DNA from: Russula earlei
Taxonomy: Eukaryota > Basidiomycota > Agaricomycetes > Russulales > Russulaceae
Assembly (NCBI GenBank): GCA_025769875.1
Contig: JAGFNK010000028.1
Location: 124,001 to 188,000, forward strand
DNA length: 64,000 nucleotides
Direction of reading: 5' to 3'
A program made the position numbers and the translations under genes. Below the pieces are notes generated by a model that saw nothing but the letters and a program-made list of their open reading frames with translations, was not told where the DNA came from and made no database searches. Below are positions 11,454-23,677 of the stretch, piece by piece; the first letter of the stretch is position 1; each line of letters opens with the position of its first letter.

Positions 11454-14400
11454 AGCTTGAACTTTGTATGTATGATCGCCTTATTTCGGTATAATTGTGC
11501 ACTTGTTCTCCTTTAGTCGCACCACTCAATGTGGAATGTCATAGTTATATCATTCGTCGAATATTGAATGGCAGGAGGGCGAACTCAAATTACTTTTGTG
11601 CTAGCCAGAGACTTCATAGACTGCGTTGAGGAAGGCGCAACGAACCGCATATACTCCTGGGCGTCAAATTCAGACCAAAGTAAGGAAAGCGCCGTCGCGG
11701 GGTCTTACGGCATGAAGCTGACAGCGCAAGGTACCACGAAAATAGTGGGCTTCCTTGTTTCCTCTGTTGTTACGAAGAAGTCATAGAGGGCCAGCCAACA
11801 CCTCTGTCAGGCACTAACACGACCCTACACATTGTACAGCGCGGCACCGGGGCGGCGATGTGATACTGCGCAGCGCCACGCAGACAAATCGCTCTCAAAG
11901 TTGGGCGCTCCAACCAAAGTTTGTATAGGGCGCACCGTACGCTTAATGGTAAGGCTGCAGCGTCAGAACAGGTTACGGCTTGGACCCCTGCGCCATCACT
12001 GCTAGCCTCGCGGCGTCAATGACAAAATCGCAACCTCTCGGGAGATCGCCGTGCTGGTCATCATCACTTGAGCGAGAATAAGAGGTGAGTTGTTTGGAAA
12101 AGGAAATTTGAAAGACGCGGTACTGATAACGTGATGACTGTTTATCTTGCCCGGCTCTCAGTTGCCTAGAAGCCCGCAGTGTATTATGCACCTGTCACGG
12201 CGCAGTACCTGAGCAAGAGCACAAGTCATACGACCTCAGTTGCTGGCCACCGACCGCCGAGAGGCACCGTGTTAAACAGCATCGCCAGTACTGTACTGTA
12301 TCTTCAAGGTGGCCTTGTCGTTGAATCGGTTAGGCTACGCCCTGACAAATTGTTATTCCATGTGGAGCTGGACCCCACACCACTTGCGCCTGCTGCACCG
12401 ATATTCCCTGTTTGGAATTGGCGTGCCCGACGTGATGCCCCGATATAGCAGTTGTTGTAGTCAAAGAGGATCGACCTGACAACCTTGGTACAGCATTGTG
12501 TCTCTCCATTTTGCGACGTGCGCCCGGTCTCTGGATTCGATTATGGTCAAGATCTATTTTGATCTGAACACCTTCTGAACACCATTTGAAGATCCAGAGT
12601 TGTGGTAATTTTAATCAGATTTTTATATGTTTTCCTCGTCAGCGAAGAGCTAAGGGAAGGGTCACGTGGCGTGCCACATCATGCGTCGGTGGTAATTCCA
12701 ACCCAACCCATGTGCGTGTCTCGCTGACTCGTCATCCAGCAGTTTTTTTTTCTTGATCATTCTTCTTCAGGTCTTCCGGTTTAATTTTCCTGCGCGAACT
12801 CACAATGTTATGCCACGTACACGGCGACCGTTCCCAGCAGAATAATCTCAGAGTCATCGCACTTCCAGGAAAGGAAGATCATCATCACCCATGGGCCACG
12901 GGCTCTCTTAATCAATTGCTTTGGAACGCATTGGGAACAAAGTCGATTCTTGTTTCTAAAATGTCACCGCAATTGCCTCGTGTCCGACCTCGCCGGAATC
13001 TCGCATAACACAGCGCCCGTGACCTAGGCAGTGCGGTGGCTTCAAACTTAACTCTGTAATCCCGAACGTCTGCGCACAGAAGCCCTTTCACCGCGGACAC
13101 GAATCCGCAGGGACACTCGTGAACGTATCAGTTTTTTGTCTTGGGTGTCTCGTAATTCCTTTTTCTCGGATAAGTCGGAAGGCGCAAAGTTTGCAATCGC
13201 CTTAGAGACCTCTTGTCGCTATTTCTGTCTCGGGACAACGTGGCGAAGGCACGAGGGAGCTTCTAGCTAGGTTGCTGTGTCCGTGCGCGGCATGCGTGTC
13301 TGCCATGGTGCCTGTGACTGCATGCTTTCCCTCCTGTGGACACAAGGAAAGAGGCATTGGTGACCTTTCATTCATTCTATCGTTCCAAGTCTTGACTGCC
13401 CTCCACTCCAAGGTAGTATAGAGTACGATGTGCCGCTCGGAGTCGCTGCTAGGAAGTCTTGAATGCAAACGGTCTTCCAGTACTTGTCTTTCGCTGACGA
13501 AAACAGTAGTGGAGCGTCTGCCTCGTGGACGCCACGCCTCAGCGACCAGGAAGGGAACAGACTCGTGCATGATCCATGCTCGACTCGAGTACATAACGTC
13601 CTTGGAACGTGTTGACCGGACTTGTCCTCCCCGCTTTCTTTCATCCACCACTCACGTAGAACATCCTACCGTGCTCGAGTGCAGCTCAAGATACAACCTC
13701 CAACTGGTCTACCGCCTGAAGGCACTATCATTCCCCCGAGTTTGGAACCGCCTCGAGGATGGTTGTGACATACCCCCGGCGATATCATTTCGGCCCGCTC
13801 ACTTCTAGATTGTGCACTCCACGTCGTCCCTCGAGCGTGAGACTGTGCCCGATCTTGTCGAGTGTCTTTGCGACTGTAAAACGCGAGGTGCGCAACCCCT
13901 TTTCTTGAGGGATGTCTCATCTCCCCTTGGACTGTGTGTCGGCTGCTTTAGGATAGGTCGGAGACTCTGATTCCGTGTATCTTTTCCCCAGTGGTACCAG
14001 ATGATCGAGCCGTCGGAAGCCGCACAAATCGATGCGGTCTGGGCTCAGGAATTTTCTTTCACCTGCACGTCTTGAAAAAAAATTGCGCCAAAATACGTCT
14101 ACACGTCGTGACCTCAGATGACACCCGGAACACGACCATTGATCCATTTTTTTGTCATTTTGCAATGGGCGGCGGCTAGATCGCAAGTGATGCCCTACTA
14201 GTACGTGAACTATTCTCAGGTAGTGAGTGCTGCGCTAGTGCCAGCTATAGAGAATTTGAGACTTTGGTGGCTTGCGAATGTGAAGTCGTTTCACTCGCAC
14301 CAGCCGCAGTAAGGCATGGTGAGTCATGGTCATGTCATGAGGAACGAAACCCGAGCGGAGGGCGCTTCGGTTAACGGGGCCCTAGAACATGGACTTTAGC

Positions 14401-17225
14401 CCGGCGCCAGCTGTCATCTTGACCAGCCCTTGTCAGCCTTTCTGCTGCTGGGCTGCCCGACTGTCTCCATCGCTGTCGCTGTTGCACCCGTGGCAGCTCC
14501 ACCCTTCACATCCGAGAACCCTCTTTCACACAGGTCAGTTGCTGTCATATGTCGATCGCCGTCCGGCGCCTGGTTGTATCCGGGGGATCGATCCCATGGG
14601 CTGACCCAAGTTAAGCGATTCGAGTGGATGGCGCCAGGGACGCATCCCCGGCGAGCCGCCGGGTTACACCCCATTTAAATCAAATGCGTGCACACCGTCC
14701 TGCATTTCTGGCTCCATTCTCCAGATCTCTCATCGCGACGGGGTGTTGGTCTCGTCCCCAATTTTCACAAGGTATCTTCGCAACGATGAGTATCGCCGTG
14801 TTCTTTTTTTTTTTTTTTTTTTTTTTTTCATGCGCTGACCGACGCCGAGCACTTGGGCGGTTATTTCAGCGCCCACCCACCCCGTCTTTTTCTTGGGCGC
14901 AAAGAACCCAAAATAGATGATCGATAAACATGTGTTCCCATATGTCGCAACGGTATTTTGAGGGCGGCATTTGTAACTCTCATGGTGTTAAATCGTCGTT
15001 CCATGTGCTCTCATGAACGCATGAGCCATCATGCGCTTGAGGCGACATCCGACGGGCGCAGTGACGTCCTTCAAACTTACCTGTCGGGTGCTGTGCCCGC
15101 TTTGTGCATAAAGACGCCAGGGAGAGAACAAGGAATTCCTGTCCAGAAAACATATCTCCATGCACGGCAGCGAACCGTAATCCCAGCACATCCCCACCCC
15201 CTTCATTCATTTTCACAATTTGAATCATTTGAGTTTTGCTGATGGGCGTAGTCAGAAGCAGGCTCAGCTCGGAAGATTGAGTTCTCATTGGCTTCAAAAG
15301 CCGACCATCTTGGAAGTACACGGCGGTCACCGCTCTGATCCGTTCCCAAGCAGGCTCATGCCGTTGCATCCCTTTGCAAAGGAACCTTATACTTGGCTAG
15401 CTTGGTCCAGGGGTGGTCCAGGGGGTGGCCTTGTTCGCGGCGGTTATCTCTTGCAAACGGATATCAAAATCGCACCATGTGAGAAATTATCGTCACGAAA
15501 GACTTCCTCAAAATCGCTTTATTGCTTTATGCCCACGTTTCAGGACCGTGGCATGGGAACTGATCCTTGACAGCGTTTGTTAACCCTTGAAGACGTTACA
15601 CGATTTTCTCCTGGTCCCTTGCGGCGCGATGTCTTAACGACCCCTGTGCGAACTTGGCTCTCCTTGTCATGCGGCATGAAGAAGACTACCATCATGTGGT
15701 AAAAAGAAAGGTGGGAAGGCGGAGGGTGAAAATGAAAACCATGCGGGTCGTCTCAACGTGATACCGGATGACTATACGATGGACGTCGGTTGGTATGCTC
15801 AGCGAACAGGTAGCATTCATCAGTCATCATCAGTGATAGAAAACGGGGATAGAGACAAACGTAAAGCTGACATAATTAAATTCAATTTACGTTCATAATT
15901 GAGAATTGTTTTATTTCGGGGGCAATTCATCAAGATTTACTTAACATCGGGCATCGGACAGTCCAAATGGGATGTCTTATCGACGCGAAAAACTCTGCCT
16001 CGTCTGATTTCCGCAAAAATTAATATAACGTATGGCAGAAAAAGTCTAAGGAAAGACCGTGAGTGTTCAAGAACCAACCACACATTACGTGGAATGAGGC
16101 CTACAGCAGATGCCATAGGAGTCGTAAATATCCCTTTTAGTCAGCGTCGTAAGGCATGATCTATCTGGACAAGGCAAGTTGGCAATAACCGGAACGAAAC
16201 GGCCAGATAGTACACCCAGAATCAGGAAATCAACTGGACCTTGATTTTAAAGTTTGGAACCTGTACGCTGGTCTTCAGGTCAGCCGTAATGTCCGGAGGA
16301 ACCGGTCAGATGAGTCCGGACACGGACAATCCTCCAAGGTGTCGCAGTTATAGCGGAAAACCTCAGCTTCCCGAACGTCACCTCAGAAGGGTAAAGATCC
16401 CCCCGTCATGGAGACAGCGCGTTATTAGCAGCTGAACCAGACGCTATAGAGAGATATCTCGCTTCCTCTTGACAGCGATATCAATGGCGGAGGCATTAAG
16501 GCAGCGAGATCTAGATGGGGCAATCGTCCGAATTTGATACGGCCGACCCCCGATGAGCGTTAGTGCACCCCGTTTCGCTAGTTAACTGAAAGAAACAATG
16601 AAAATACAATGCGCACCAGGAAGGGCTTGTATTGCTCGCCACGACGTTCGTAAATGGTATCCTCGCTAGGCACTGAAACCAATCCATTATTGATCTACCT
16701 AAGGTTGGTAGCACAGCAGCCAAGGTGACATTCGACGTCATTGATATCTTCGTCCCTGATGAATACTCTCGACCGGGAAAGTGAAGCTGGAGGATGTGAT
16801 CGAGCGTGCCGCTAAGCTGAGTTCACATGAAGGGGCAAAGGGAAGGGGAAAAAACCGATCGATTTTCTTTCGCAGCGGAAGGAGAAGCGGCCGGCGGTCC
16901 GAGGAGAACGATCCCAAGAAGGAAAGTGAGTTCGGGGACCGGGGGAAAGGGACTTGTACGTGTCTGTGAGAGTTTTTTGGGTCCTCAAGCGAGAAATCCA
17001 GAAAAATTGATATTCCTGTGTGGCGTGGCGAACCCCTGGTTATAAGCGCGTGTCGGCCTCCCACAAGGGCTTCGCGACTAGCTCAAGTTATCTCAAGTAT
17101 AAAGTGATCAGCCCGTTAGATGAGCTTCCTGCGCGTGCGCATTCCGTACCCCCCAAAATAAGGCATATCTCTCATCCATCCCTCGTTTGTGATACCTTTC
17201 CTCTCTGCCTGAACCCTCTTTGAGA
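11454..17225. other. 5.8-kb region with no supported gene
   Basis: I read all six frames and found only short frames that overlap each other on both strands, with no family motifs, no convincing chain of exons and no transposon protein signature. A run of 25 T sits at 14804-14828. The last kilobase should include the upstream region of the HMG-box gene. Non-coding transcripts cannot be excluded. Confidence 0.4.
14804..14828 (+). repeat. Homopolymer run of 25 T
   Basis: Twenty-five T residues follow TTC at 14801-14803. It could be a simple-sequence tract or the A-tail of a retroposed sequence on the minus strand. I see no recognisable element beside it. Confidence 0.85.
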
Positions 17226-18898
17226 ATGCCTGTCGAGCGTACGCGATCCTTGAAGAAGGAAAAGGTGGAGGTGGATGGTAAGCGGGGATATCTTTCCTTG
17301 GTCCCCATTGTGACCTAGGCTAAGTGTTTGTCATACAGGCATCAGACTTACATGGACCGACCCAGTAGAGTCCCTCGCTCCCCAGCAGATCGCTTTCGCC
17401 CCTGCCGTTACGCCGGGCACGTTCACGGACGAGCTTCCCGTTGAGGGTGTGGAGCCTGCACCGTCGCTCTTTCCCACTACTCTGGATGGCGTGGGTCCTA
17501 AAAGGCCCGGACACGGGAAGAAGAAGGCAGATGACCACATACCCCGTCCCCCCAACGCTTTCATACTCTTCCGCTCTTCATTCATTAAGTGTCGGCATGT
17601 CTCCACGGAGGTCGAGACGAATCACAGTACCCTTTCGAAGATCATTGGACTCACCTGGCAGAACATGCCCCACGAGGAGCGCCAAATCTGGCACAGCAAG
17701 GCCAAGATCGCTCAGGCCGAGCACAAGCGCAAGTTTCCAGATTACGCGTTCCGCCCTTCGCACGTCAAGGCCAAGGGCACCACTGAGAAGCGCAAAGTGC
17801 GAGAAGTCGGGCCAAAGGACATGAAGCGCTGCGCGAAGATCGCGCAGTTGCTCGTCGAGGGCAAGAAAGGCGCTGACCTCCGAGCGGCGGTCGAGGAGTT
17901 CGACAAGAACCATGTTCCCACCGTCGTCACCCGTTTCGACACACCCATCACGGCTCGCTCGTTCCGTCGTTCATTATCCGAGCCGGCGCCAGATACGGAC
18001 CCCTCGGCGCCAGCGTTCTTGTGTTCCGATCCCAGGTCATCCTCCCGGCGCCTCAGGGCGACGAGCTCCCAACCCACCATGTCGCGCCCACCGACTCCCG
18101 GAGCGCAGGAGACGATGGTTAGCTCTCCCCCATCTTCCTCGATTTCCGTGTTCGGTTCTTCACCGTTTGCGAATTTCTCCGAGAACACTGACACACCTTC
18201 GGATGCCATATGGCATGATATGCCCCCTCTTGTGCTCCCCCCCATCGGCTTTATTGACGGTTCATTCGTTTCCAAAGATTCACCCTCTCTTGTAAGCGTT
18301 CCCTCCATTGTCTGCGTGGACACCATTGATGGTCAACGCTGCCGTCATCTAGGACTTCAACACATTCGTTTTCAATGAAGCGCCGGCGAAATGCATTGAT
18401 TCTATTGACCCTCTCAGCCCTGCACCCAATACCGAGCTGTATTCTGCGTTCCACGCGGAGACTGCGGCGTGCACAGCTGGATCCTTCGCGCCACAACTTG
18501 CGATTGACATGTCGTTCTTGGACTCGTGGCCAGTATCACCGTTTCCCAGTTCACCTCGTACGCCGATGAGTAGTTACACGGGAGGACCGTTTTCTCCCGT
18601 GGAGGCGGTGCCGGCACTGTCTACTCCCACGCTCAACACGTACAACATGATGTCCCCGTTCGATTCGTGCGGCACCGTCGGATTTGACTGCAACCAAGTG
18701 ACGGCGTTATCTCCCGAGAGTCTCGGGAGTGACCCATTGGTACACGTACCGCATCCCCATCATCAGCATTCATACTCGGCTTCGAAAGGGTCCCTGCCAT
18801 TCTTCAGTCACAAGGTTCCCATACCAGACGTGGCGGGCATGGACGGTACTGGCTACACGGACTTGTTCATGCAGTCCTCTCAAGTATTCACCTTCTGA
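17226..18898 (+). CDS. HMG-box (MATA_HMG type) transcription factor, 516 aa
   Basis: Three exons: 17226-17277, 17339-18291 and 18353-18898. The total is 1551 nt, divisible by three; introns are GTAAGC...ACAG and GTAAGC...TCTAG. The HMG box starts near residue 84 with 'IPRPPNAFILFRSSFIK' and continues through 'NHSTLSKIIGLTWQNMPHEE' and 'AKIAQAEHKRKFPDYAFRP', the form found in fungal mating-type and sexual-development regulators. It is followed by a basic stretch and a long Ser/Pro-rich region, probably the activation domain. The protein should bind bent AT-rich DNA in the nucleus. Many basidiomycetes carry several such genes outside the mating loci, so I do not assign it to a mating-type locus; no homeodomain or pheromone-receptor gene is nearby. 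Confidence 0.9.
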
Positions 18899-20748
18899 CG
18901 AGGCCTTGTTCTTTCCCATCTTGTGTGCTGCTAGACACCTTGATCAATGCATGTAGCGGTAATGGCGTTCTCTCTTGTATATTGATTGTATGTTATTGGA
19001 TAACCCACCCCACTGTATCATTTATCCGACAAGCCGCCTTTTCCTGTATACGATTGCATTTGACTGTAAATTGACTTTATTTGTAAATATTTGCATTGGG
19101 TACCAGAATAACAGGAACGCTGGGGCGCTTCCATGACGAAAACGTCTGATGGATGGACAACGACCGGCAATTTGTTCAGAAATCAACAGTCAGCTGACGG
19201 AGTAGACGGCGGAAGACGTGAAGTTACGGCAAATCCTATCGCACGTGGGAAATCCGCGTATTCCAGGGCTGGGAACGCGGACCATAAGAAGCTCAGGGAC
19301 GGAACCCCGGCCCGACCACAAGGCGAGGCAGTTCCACCTTCATCGACGAGGTAAACTGCCTGTTCTTGGAGGGCACGAGGCAAGTAGCGGACACATCCCG
19401 CGGCGAACATTGTCAGATTAACGTGGGGAGACATCGAGCCCGGATAAGCACCTAAGCGGTTAAAGAAAGATTATAGTTCTGTGGCTTGGAGAGATCTAAG
19501 GTTTGGGGTAATAATGATGGCAGCCATCAGATGCGGGTAAGGGAAACGCAAAAGGAACGCCGATGACCGCTCGGGAATTGGGGCCATTGGCCCAGAAGCT
19601 TTAGATTGCGCGACGGCATTAGGACACGGAAAATACCGAGATATGGGGTAGGGAAAACATCATAAATTTGCCCGAGAATGGAGGACACAGATGGGTCACG
19701 AGAGAATGGTCGATGAACCAGAAATTGTAGGAACGCAGTTGAGAAGCATGGAAGTGTAAAGTTCTGTCGGGAAGGTGTGATGTCGTCACTGGCAAAATTT
19801 TGGAGGTCGTAGGCGACGACGCACGCATCCATTAAGTCACTCGGGATATGCAGAGAGTGGTCAACAAAATTAGATAAATTGCAGAATGGGTCCTGGCCTG
19901 CATGAGAAGGGGGCCTCAGCGTTGCTTGGAGCGAGAGCGGGGGGTCTAGCACGGCCACGGCAAAACAAAGGACCGGGGGCGGATAAGCGGCCCGGACCAC
20001 CGAGCACTGAGAAGAGCGGGGTTGACTTTCAGCAGACATGCACATAAGGGTGGAGAGTACTAGGGGAATGATAACGCACGAAAAGCAGGAGCTTTTATCG
20101 TGCGGCACGTTGTGATTGTCAGGCTCCGGAGTACCCACAAGCCCGACTTGGAAGACAAAGGAGGAGGCACGTTAGGAAATCCCCATCAGGCGTCGGTGTC
20201 CCTAAAAAGGAAGAAAACGAGAGTCATCCCTACGCGTGCATCTCGCGTACGCACTGTTTCGCTAGAATAGGACTAAATTTGAAAAGCCTGTGGCGAGAGA
20301 CAATAAAATTGGCGAACAATAGAGGGGACAGAATGATGGCATGCAATTGATCTCTCCTACGGGAGTCAATGTCTGACGAGCCCAGTTCCCACACAAGCTG
20401 ACTCGCGTGCGGAGATTATGCCAGGGCCAGCAGCTGCGAGGTACTTGTCGGCGTCGGATCCAAGTACCTAAGTGTAAGATATCACGTCAGGTTAGTTTCG
20501 GTGGCTTTGTCACTTTCACTCACCGTCAGATAGACCTCCGTTTATGAGCGGTGTCGATTCCTGTTTTCAACAAGCCTCAAATCAAGTAACATACAGCGAA
20601 AGGTGGAGGAACTGGTTGAAATGTGGTTGCCACGTTTCCCCAGTACCGGTCACACTGTCACACGTGTACCTCTCGTGACGCGAGGCGAACATCATGTTCT
20701 GGTCTTCAATACCTTCAATTTCAGCACCTGAACGAGCCTGCTGTCTAG
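18899..20748. other. Intergenic, one doubtful open frame
   Basis: This is the 3' flank of the HMG-box gene and upstream region of the Rrp46 gene. The only long frame (20138-19527, minus) is listed separately with low confidence. Confidence 0.4.
19527..20138 (-). CDS. Doubtful 203-codon open frame
   Basis: A single uninterrupted frame starts MGTPEPDNHNVPHDKSSCFS and contains a hydrophobic stretch near the N-terminus. I recognise no family, no repeat and no clear codon bias, and it has no neighbouring exon with matching phase. It may be a chance open frame. Confidence 0.2.
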   Translation of the reverse strand: MGTPEPDNHNVPHDKSSCFSCVIIPLVLSTLMCMSAESQPRSSQCSVVRAAYPPPVLCFAVAVLDPPLSLQATLRPPSHAGQDPFCNLSNFVDHSLHIPSDLMDACVVAYDLQNFASDDITPSRQNFTLPCFSTAFLQFLVHRPFSRDPSVSSILGQIYDVFPTPYLGIFRVLMPSRNLKLLGQWPQFPSGHRRSFCVSLTRI

Positions 20749-21658
20749 ATGTCTCTTTCCCGAGTTGACGGGCGAGGGAGTGAAGATATAAGGCCACTGC
20801 GTATCGTTTACGAGAGGCTTGACCGAGTGGATGGGTCGGCGCGGTTCGCCTTTGGTACATCCCTCCTTTTCAACGCATCACGCACGTCTCATTCCCGTTC
20901 ATGTTGAAGGCGAAACACAATCTCTTGCTTCAGTCTCAGGGCCTATCGAGGTGCGCTTTGCTTCGGAACAACCATCCAAGGCAACCTTTGAAGTTTATGT
21001 CCGGCCGCTATCGTCGCTTCCGGGAACGGAATCCAAAGGGCTTGCCGTGTCTTTGCGAGGACTCCTCTCTCCTTCCATCGTCCTCTCAAGTAGTCCAAGG
21101 ACGCTCATACAACTTGTGGTTCAGTCTCTCAGCCCATCCTCCGTTGAAGGATTCTCTCCTTCCTTAGTTGCTACATGCATTAATGCCTCATCACTGGCCT
21201 TGCTAAATACGAGGTCCATCCCCATGACGAGCGTGGTTTGCGCTGCGGCCGTCTCGCGGCTTTATTCCTCTACCGAAGAAGATGCATCAGCTCTGGTTCT
21301 CGACCCTTCCGAAGAGGAGTTGAGGGAAGGAATGGCATGCGGCTGTTTTGCCTTCTCCTTCGCCACGGAAATCAGCGGTTCTCAGAATACCTCCACTGCA
21401 CGACTGGTATGGACAAACTGGCATGCGAAGGATGGCATTTTTGATGAAGGAGAGTTCGCACGTGCACAAGCCGTCGGTCTTGCTGGTGCAGAAATGGTGT
21501 GGAGGGCAACCAAGCTGAGTGTCCTCCAAATGGATAACTCACCCTCACTACCTCCGCTGGGTGAACCGTCTGCAGAAGCGTTAGAGAATGTGGCACAAAG
21601 TGACGACGACTCGAAGATCAGCGACCAAGTGTCAGACGATAGCAAGGTGGAGGTTTAG
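20749..21658 (+). CDS. RRP46: Exosome complex component Rrp46 (RNase PH-like), 284 aa
   Basis: Non-catalytic ring subunit of the RNA exosome, acting in 3'-5' RNA processing in nucleus and cytoplasm. Two exons: 20749-20854 and 20910-21658 (855 nt, divisible by three). The intron is GTACAT...TTGAAG. Exon 1 gives 'SRVDGRGSEDIRPLRI' and 'RVDGSARFAFG', which join in phase to 'ETQSLASVSGPIEVRFASEQ', a typical RNase PH fold start. The RNase PH core follows ('TLIQLVVQSLS', 'LALLNTRSIPMTSVVCAA'). The last ~40 residues are an acidic Asp/Ser-rich tail, longer than in the yeast protein. A frame starting at 20819 would give a wrong N-terminus; the spliced start at 20749 restores the conserved one. Confidence 0.88.
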
Positions 21659-22505
21659 GAGTCATTAGTATGAGTTTTAATCGTGATTTGTTTCGATGAT
21701 GCTCTCTCGTCTCCCGAGTGTGGAAACGTGATCGGTTGCTGACATTGGGTGATTAAGCACTTTGGCCTCGTGTTGTTTTCTCAGGTTCGCAAGCGCCTTG
21801 ACCTGCCCCGGAACGTCATTTGGCCGCATGGCATGGGGTAGGAAATACGGAAACTGGCCACGAGGCGAGAGCATTCCCCACTCTCAGCGCTGTTCAGCAT
21901 GGAGGGGATTTTTAATAACGGGCTAACCATACAGTACCCTTTTGATTACGACAATTTGTTATTTTGCCTGCGCCACGGTTGTGCCGATGCCCTGAGGGGG
22001 TGTCCAGTGTATATGGCTTTCTTTGTTAGGGCACGTTGCATCGATCGATTGGGAATGGGGTACTCGCCCTGCCCAGACCATGCCCACTGCGGTCCTTTCC
22101 TTCCCGAGTTGTCTGTTATAGCCCCGATTCTCGATTGACAGAGATGGCCTCTTAACCCTGGTCATCTACACCTACCGTCCTCTCCACCTACCAGTCGAAC
22201 AATCCCGAGCTTTCCAGCGATTTGCCGAGCCGTACGTTACCTGTTTCAGGTCCAGGCGCCCGGTCAATCTTCTCTTCTCTTCTCCTCCCACCTGGGAGCT
22301 GTGCTCTCTTACTTCTCATCATCAACTCTACTCGTATCCTCTTTCCCAGTTCCCCTTTCCCCTTCTATCACCTCGTGCTTGATCCCTATTACCACGACGG
22401 ACCTTGCTACACCTCACCAATTTTGCCTGCCAACTTTTACATTTGCTATACATCTGTTTCGTGGCGTCTTACATTCAAGCACCTCCCTTTACAGAGATTT
22501 CAGAC
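21659..22505. other. Intergenic / long 5' leader of second DUF6699 gene
   Basis: No gene is supported here. The C/T-rich stretch 22230-22500 just before the next start codon resembles a fungal pyrimidine-rich promoter or 5' leader. Confidence 0.4.
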
Positions 22506-23677
22506 ATGGCAGGTTTTCCAGGAGCAGGATGGGGAGATCAATCCTTTGACTATGCGACAACGTGGCCAGTGCCGGGGACCGATCAGTGGGGACTTCCGCC
22601 CATCGATCCTCAAAATTACACTGGAGGAGGGATGGCCCCCGTCGTAGCCATATATCCTACTGGGTCCGTCCCACTCGCCGCACCCATCCCAATCCCTGCT
22701 TATCCACCCCCAAGCCCAGCTGCACCATTCGACGCGCGGAATTTCCTTCCCCCGGAGCCTACAGTCGCTCAGTTCGATGCAAGAAACTACATCCCCCCCC
22801 CTGATTCTACACAGATGCAATGTACATACGAGCCTCGCACAAGTGAGAGCGCGTTTAACAACTCGATGCAGCTCTACGGAGGCGGTACCACTTCACCGGT
22901 CGTTCCGCCAGCATACCTTTTGTCACCTCAAATGTCAAGAAGCAGTAGCGGGGGATCCTTTTCTCAATCCCCTTCGAGCCTATCTCGTTCATCTTCAACC
23001 CGCCCGACGGAGCGTTCAACTTGGTTATATGACAGACCAGGCACATGGAGGCCTCGTTTTCAGATGCCACGATCAGGTGTGAGCTCACTTATGCCAAGCT
23101 TTACTCGAGGAAAAGGTTTCCCCCCAGGTGCGTCGTATGGTCCTCTCCAGTATTTCATGCAGAGTATATTTATCCTTGATTAGCCGACACCACTTCGCGG
23201 ACTCTGGACGAACGCCTTCGCTTCTCCGCACTCCGGGAGCCCCCGCTTGTGTGGGACATGCGCGAGGACTTTTCCCGGGTCTTGTTCCGCGAATTGAAGC
23301 GTCCGGTCACGACTTACGACCTCACACGCTTTACCACTGAGCCGCCGACGCCCTTCATGAGACTATTCCATGCGCGCCTGCCATGGTACATCGAAATCTC
23401 GACAACGAATGGGCTCGGCGTCACGTTTTACGACCTGCTCACTCAAATGCAGAGTTTGCTCTACTCGCGTATTAAGAATTCAGATTTTTACAACAACGAG
23501 ATCACTCAAGACGAGCGCGAGAAGATTTCGCGAGCGTGGAAAGAACGGTGTCAGTACAACCAGGGCGAAATGAGCCAAGGCATAAAGAAGGTAGATTACC
23601 TTATGCGGGACTGCATCTTTGTGGGCCTCGTGCGGGATCGTGACGGGTTGTGGGAGATAAAGACGAGAAAGGTGTAA
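22506..23677 (+). CDS. DUF6699-containing protein (371 aa)
   Basis: Two exons: 22506-23127 and 23184-23677 (1116 nt, divisible by three); the intron is GTGCGT...GATTAG. The first ~210 residues are Pro/Ser-rich, start MAGFPGAGWGDQSFDYATTW and contain a repeated 'FDARN(F/Y)(L/I)PP' element at about residues 78-98. The second exon holds the DUF6699 domain: 'PPLVWDMREDFSRVLF', 'MRLFHARLPWYIEISTTNG', 'VTFYDLLTQMQSLLYSRI' and the C-terminal 'VDYLMRDCIFVGLVRD' and 'LWEIKTRKV'. The frame is open upstream to 22404, but the ATG at 22506 begins the protein-like sequence and is preferred. Function unknown; paralogous domain at 4279-5132. Confidence 0.82.
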
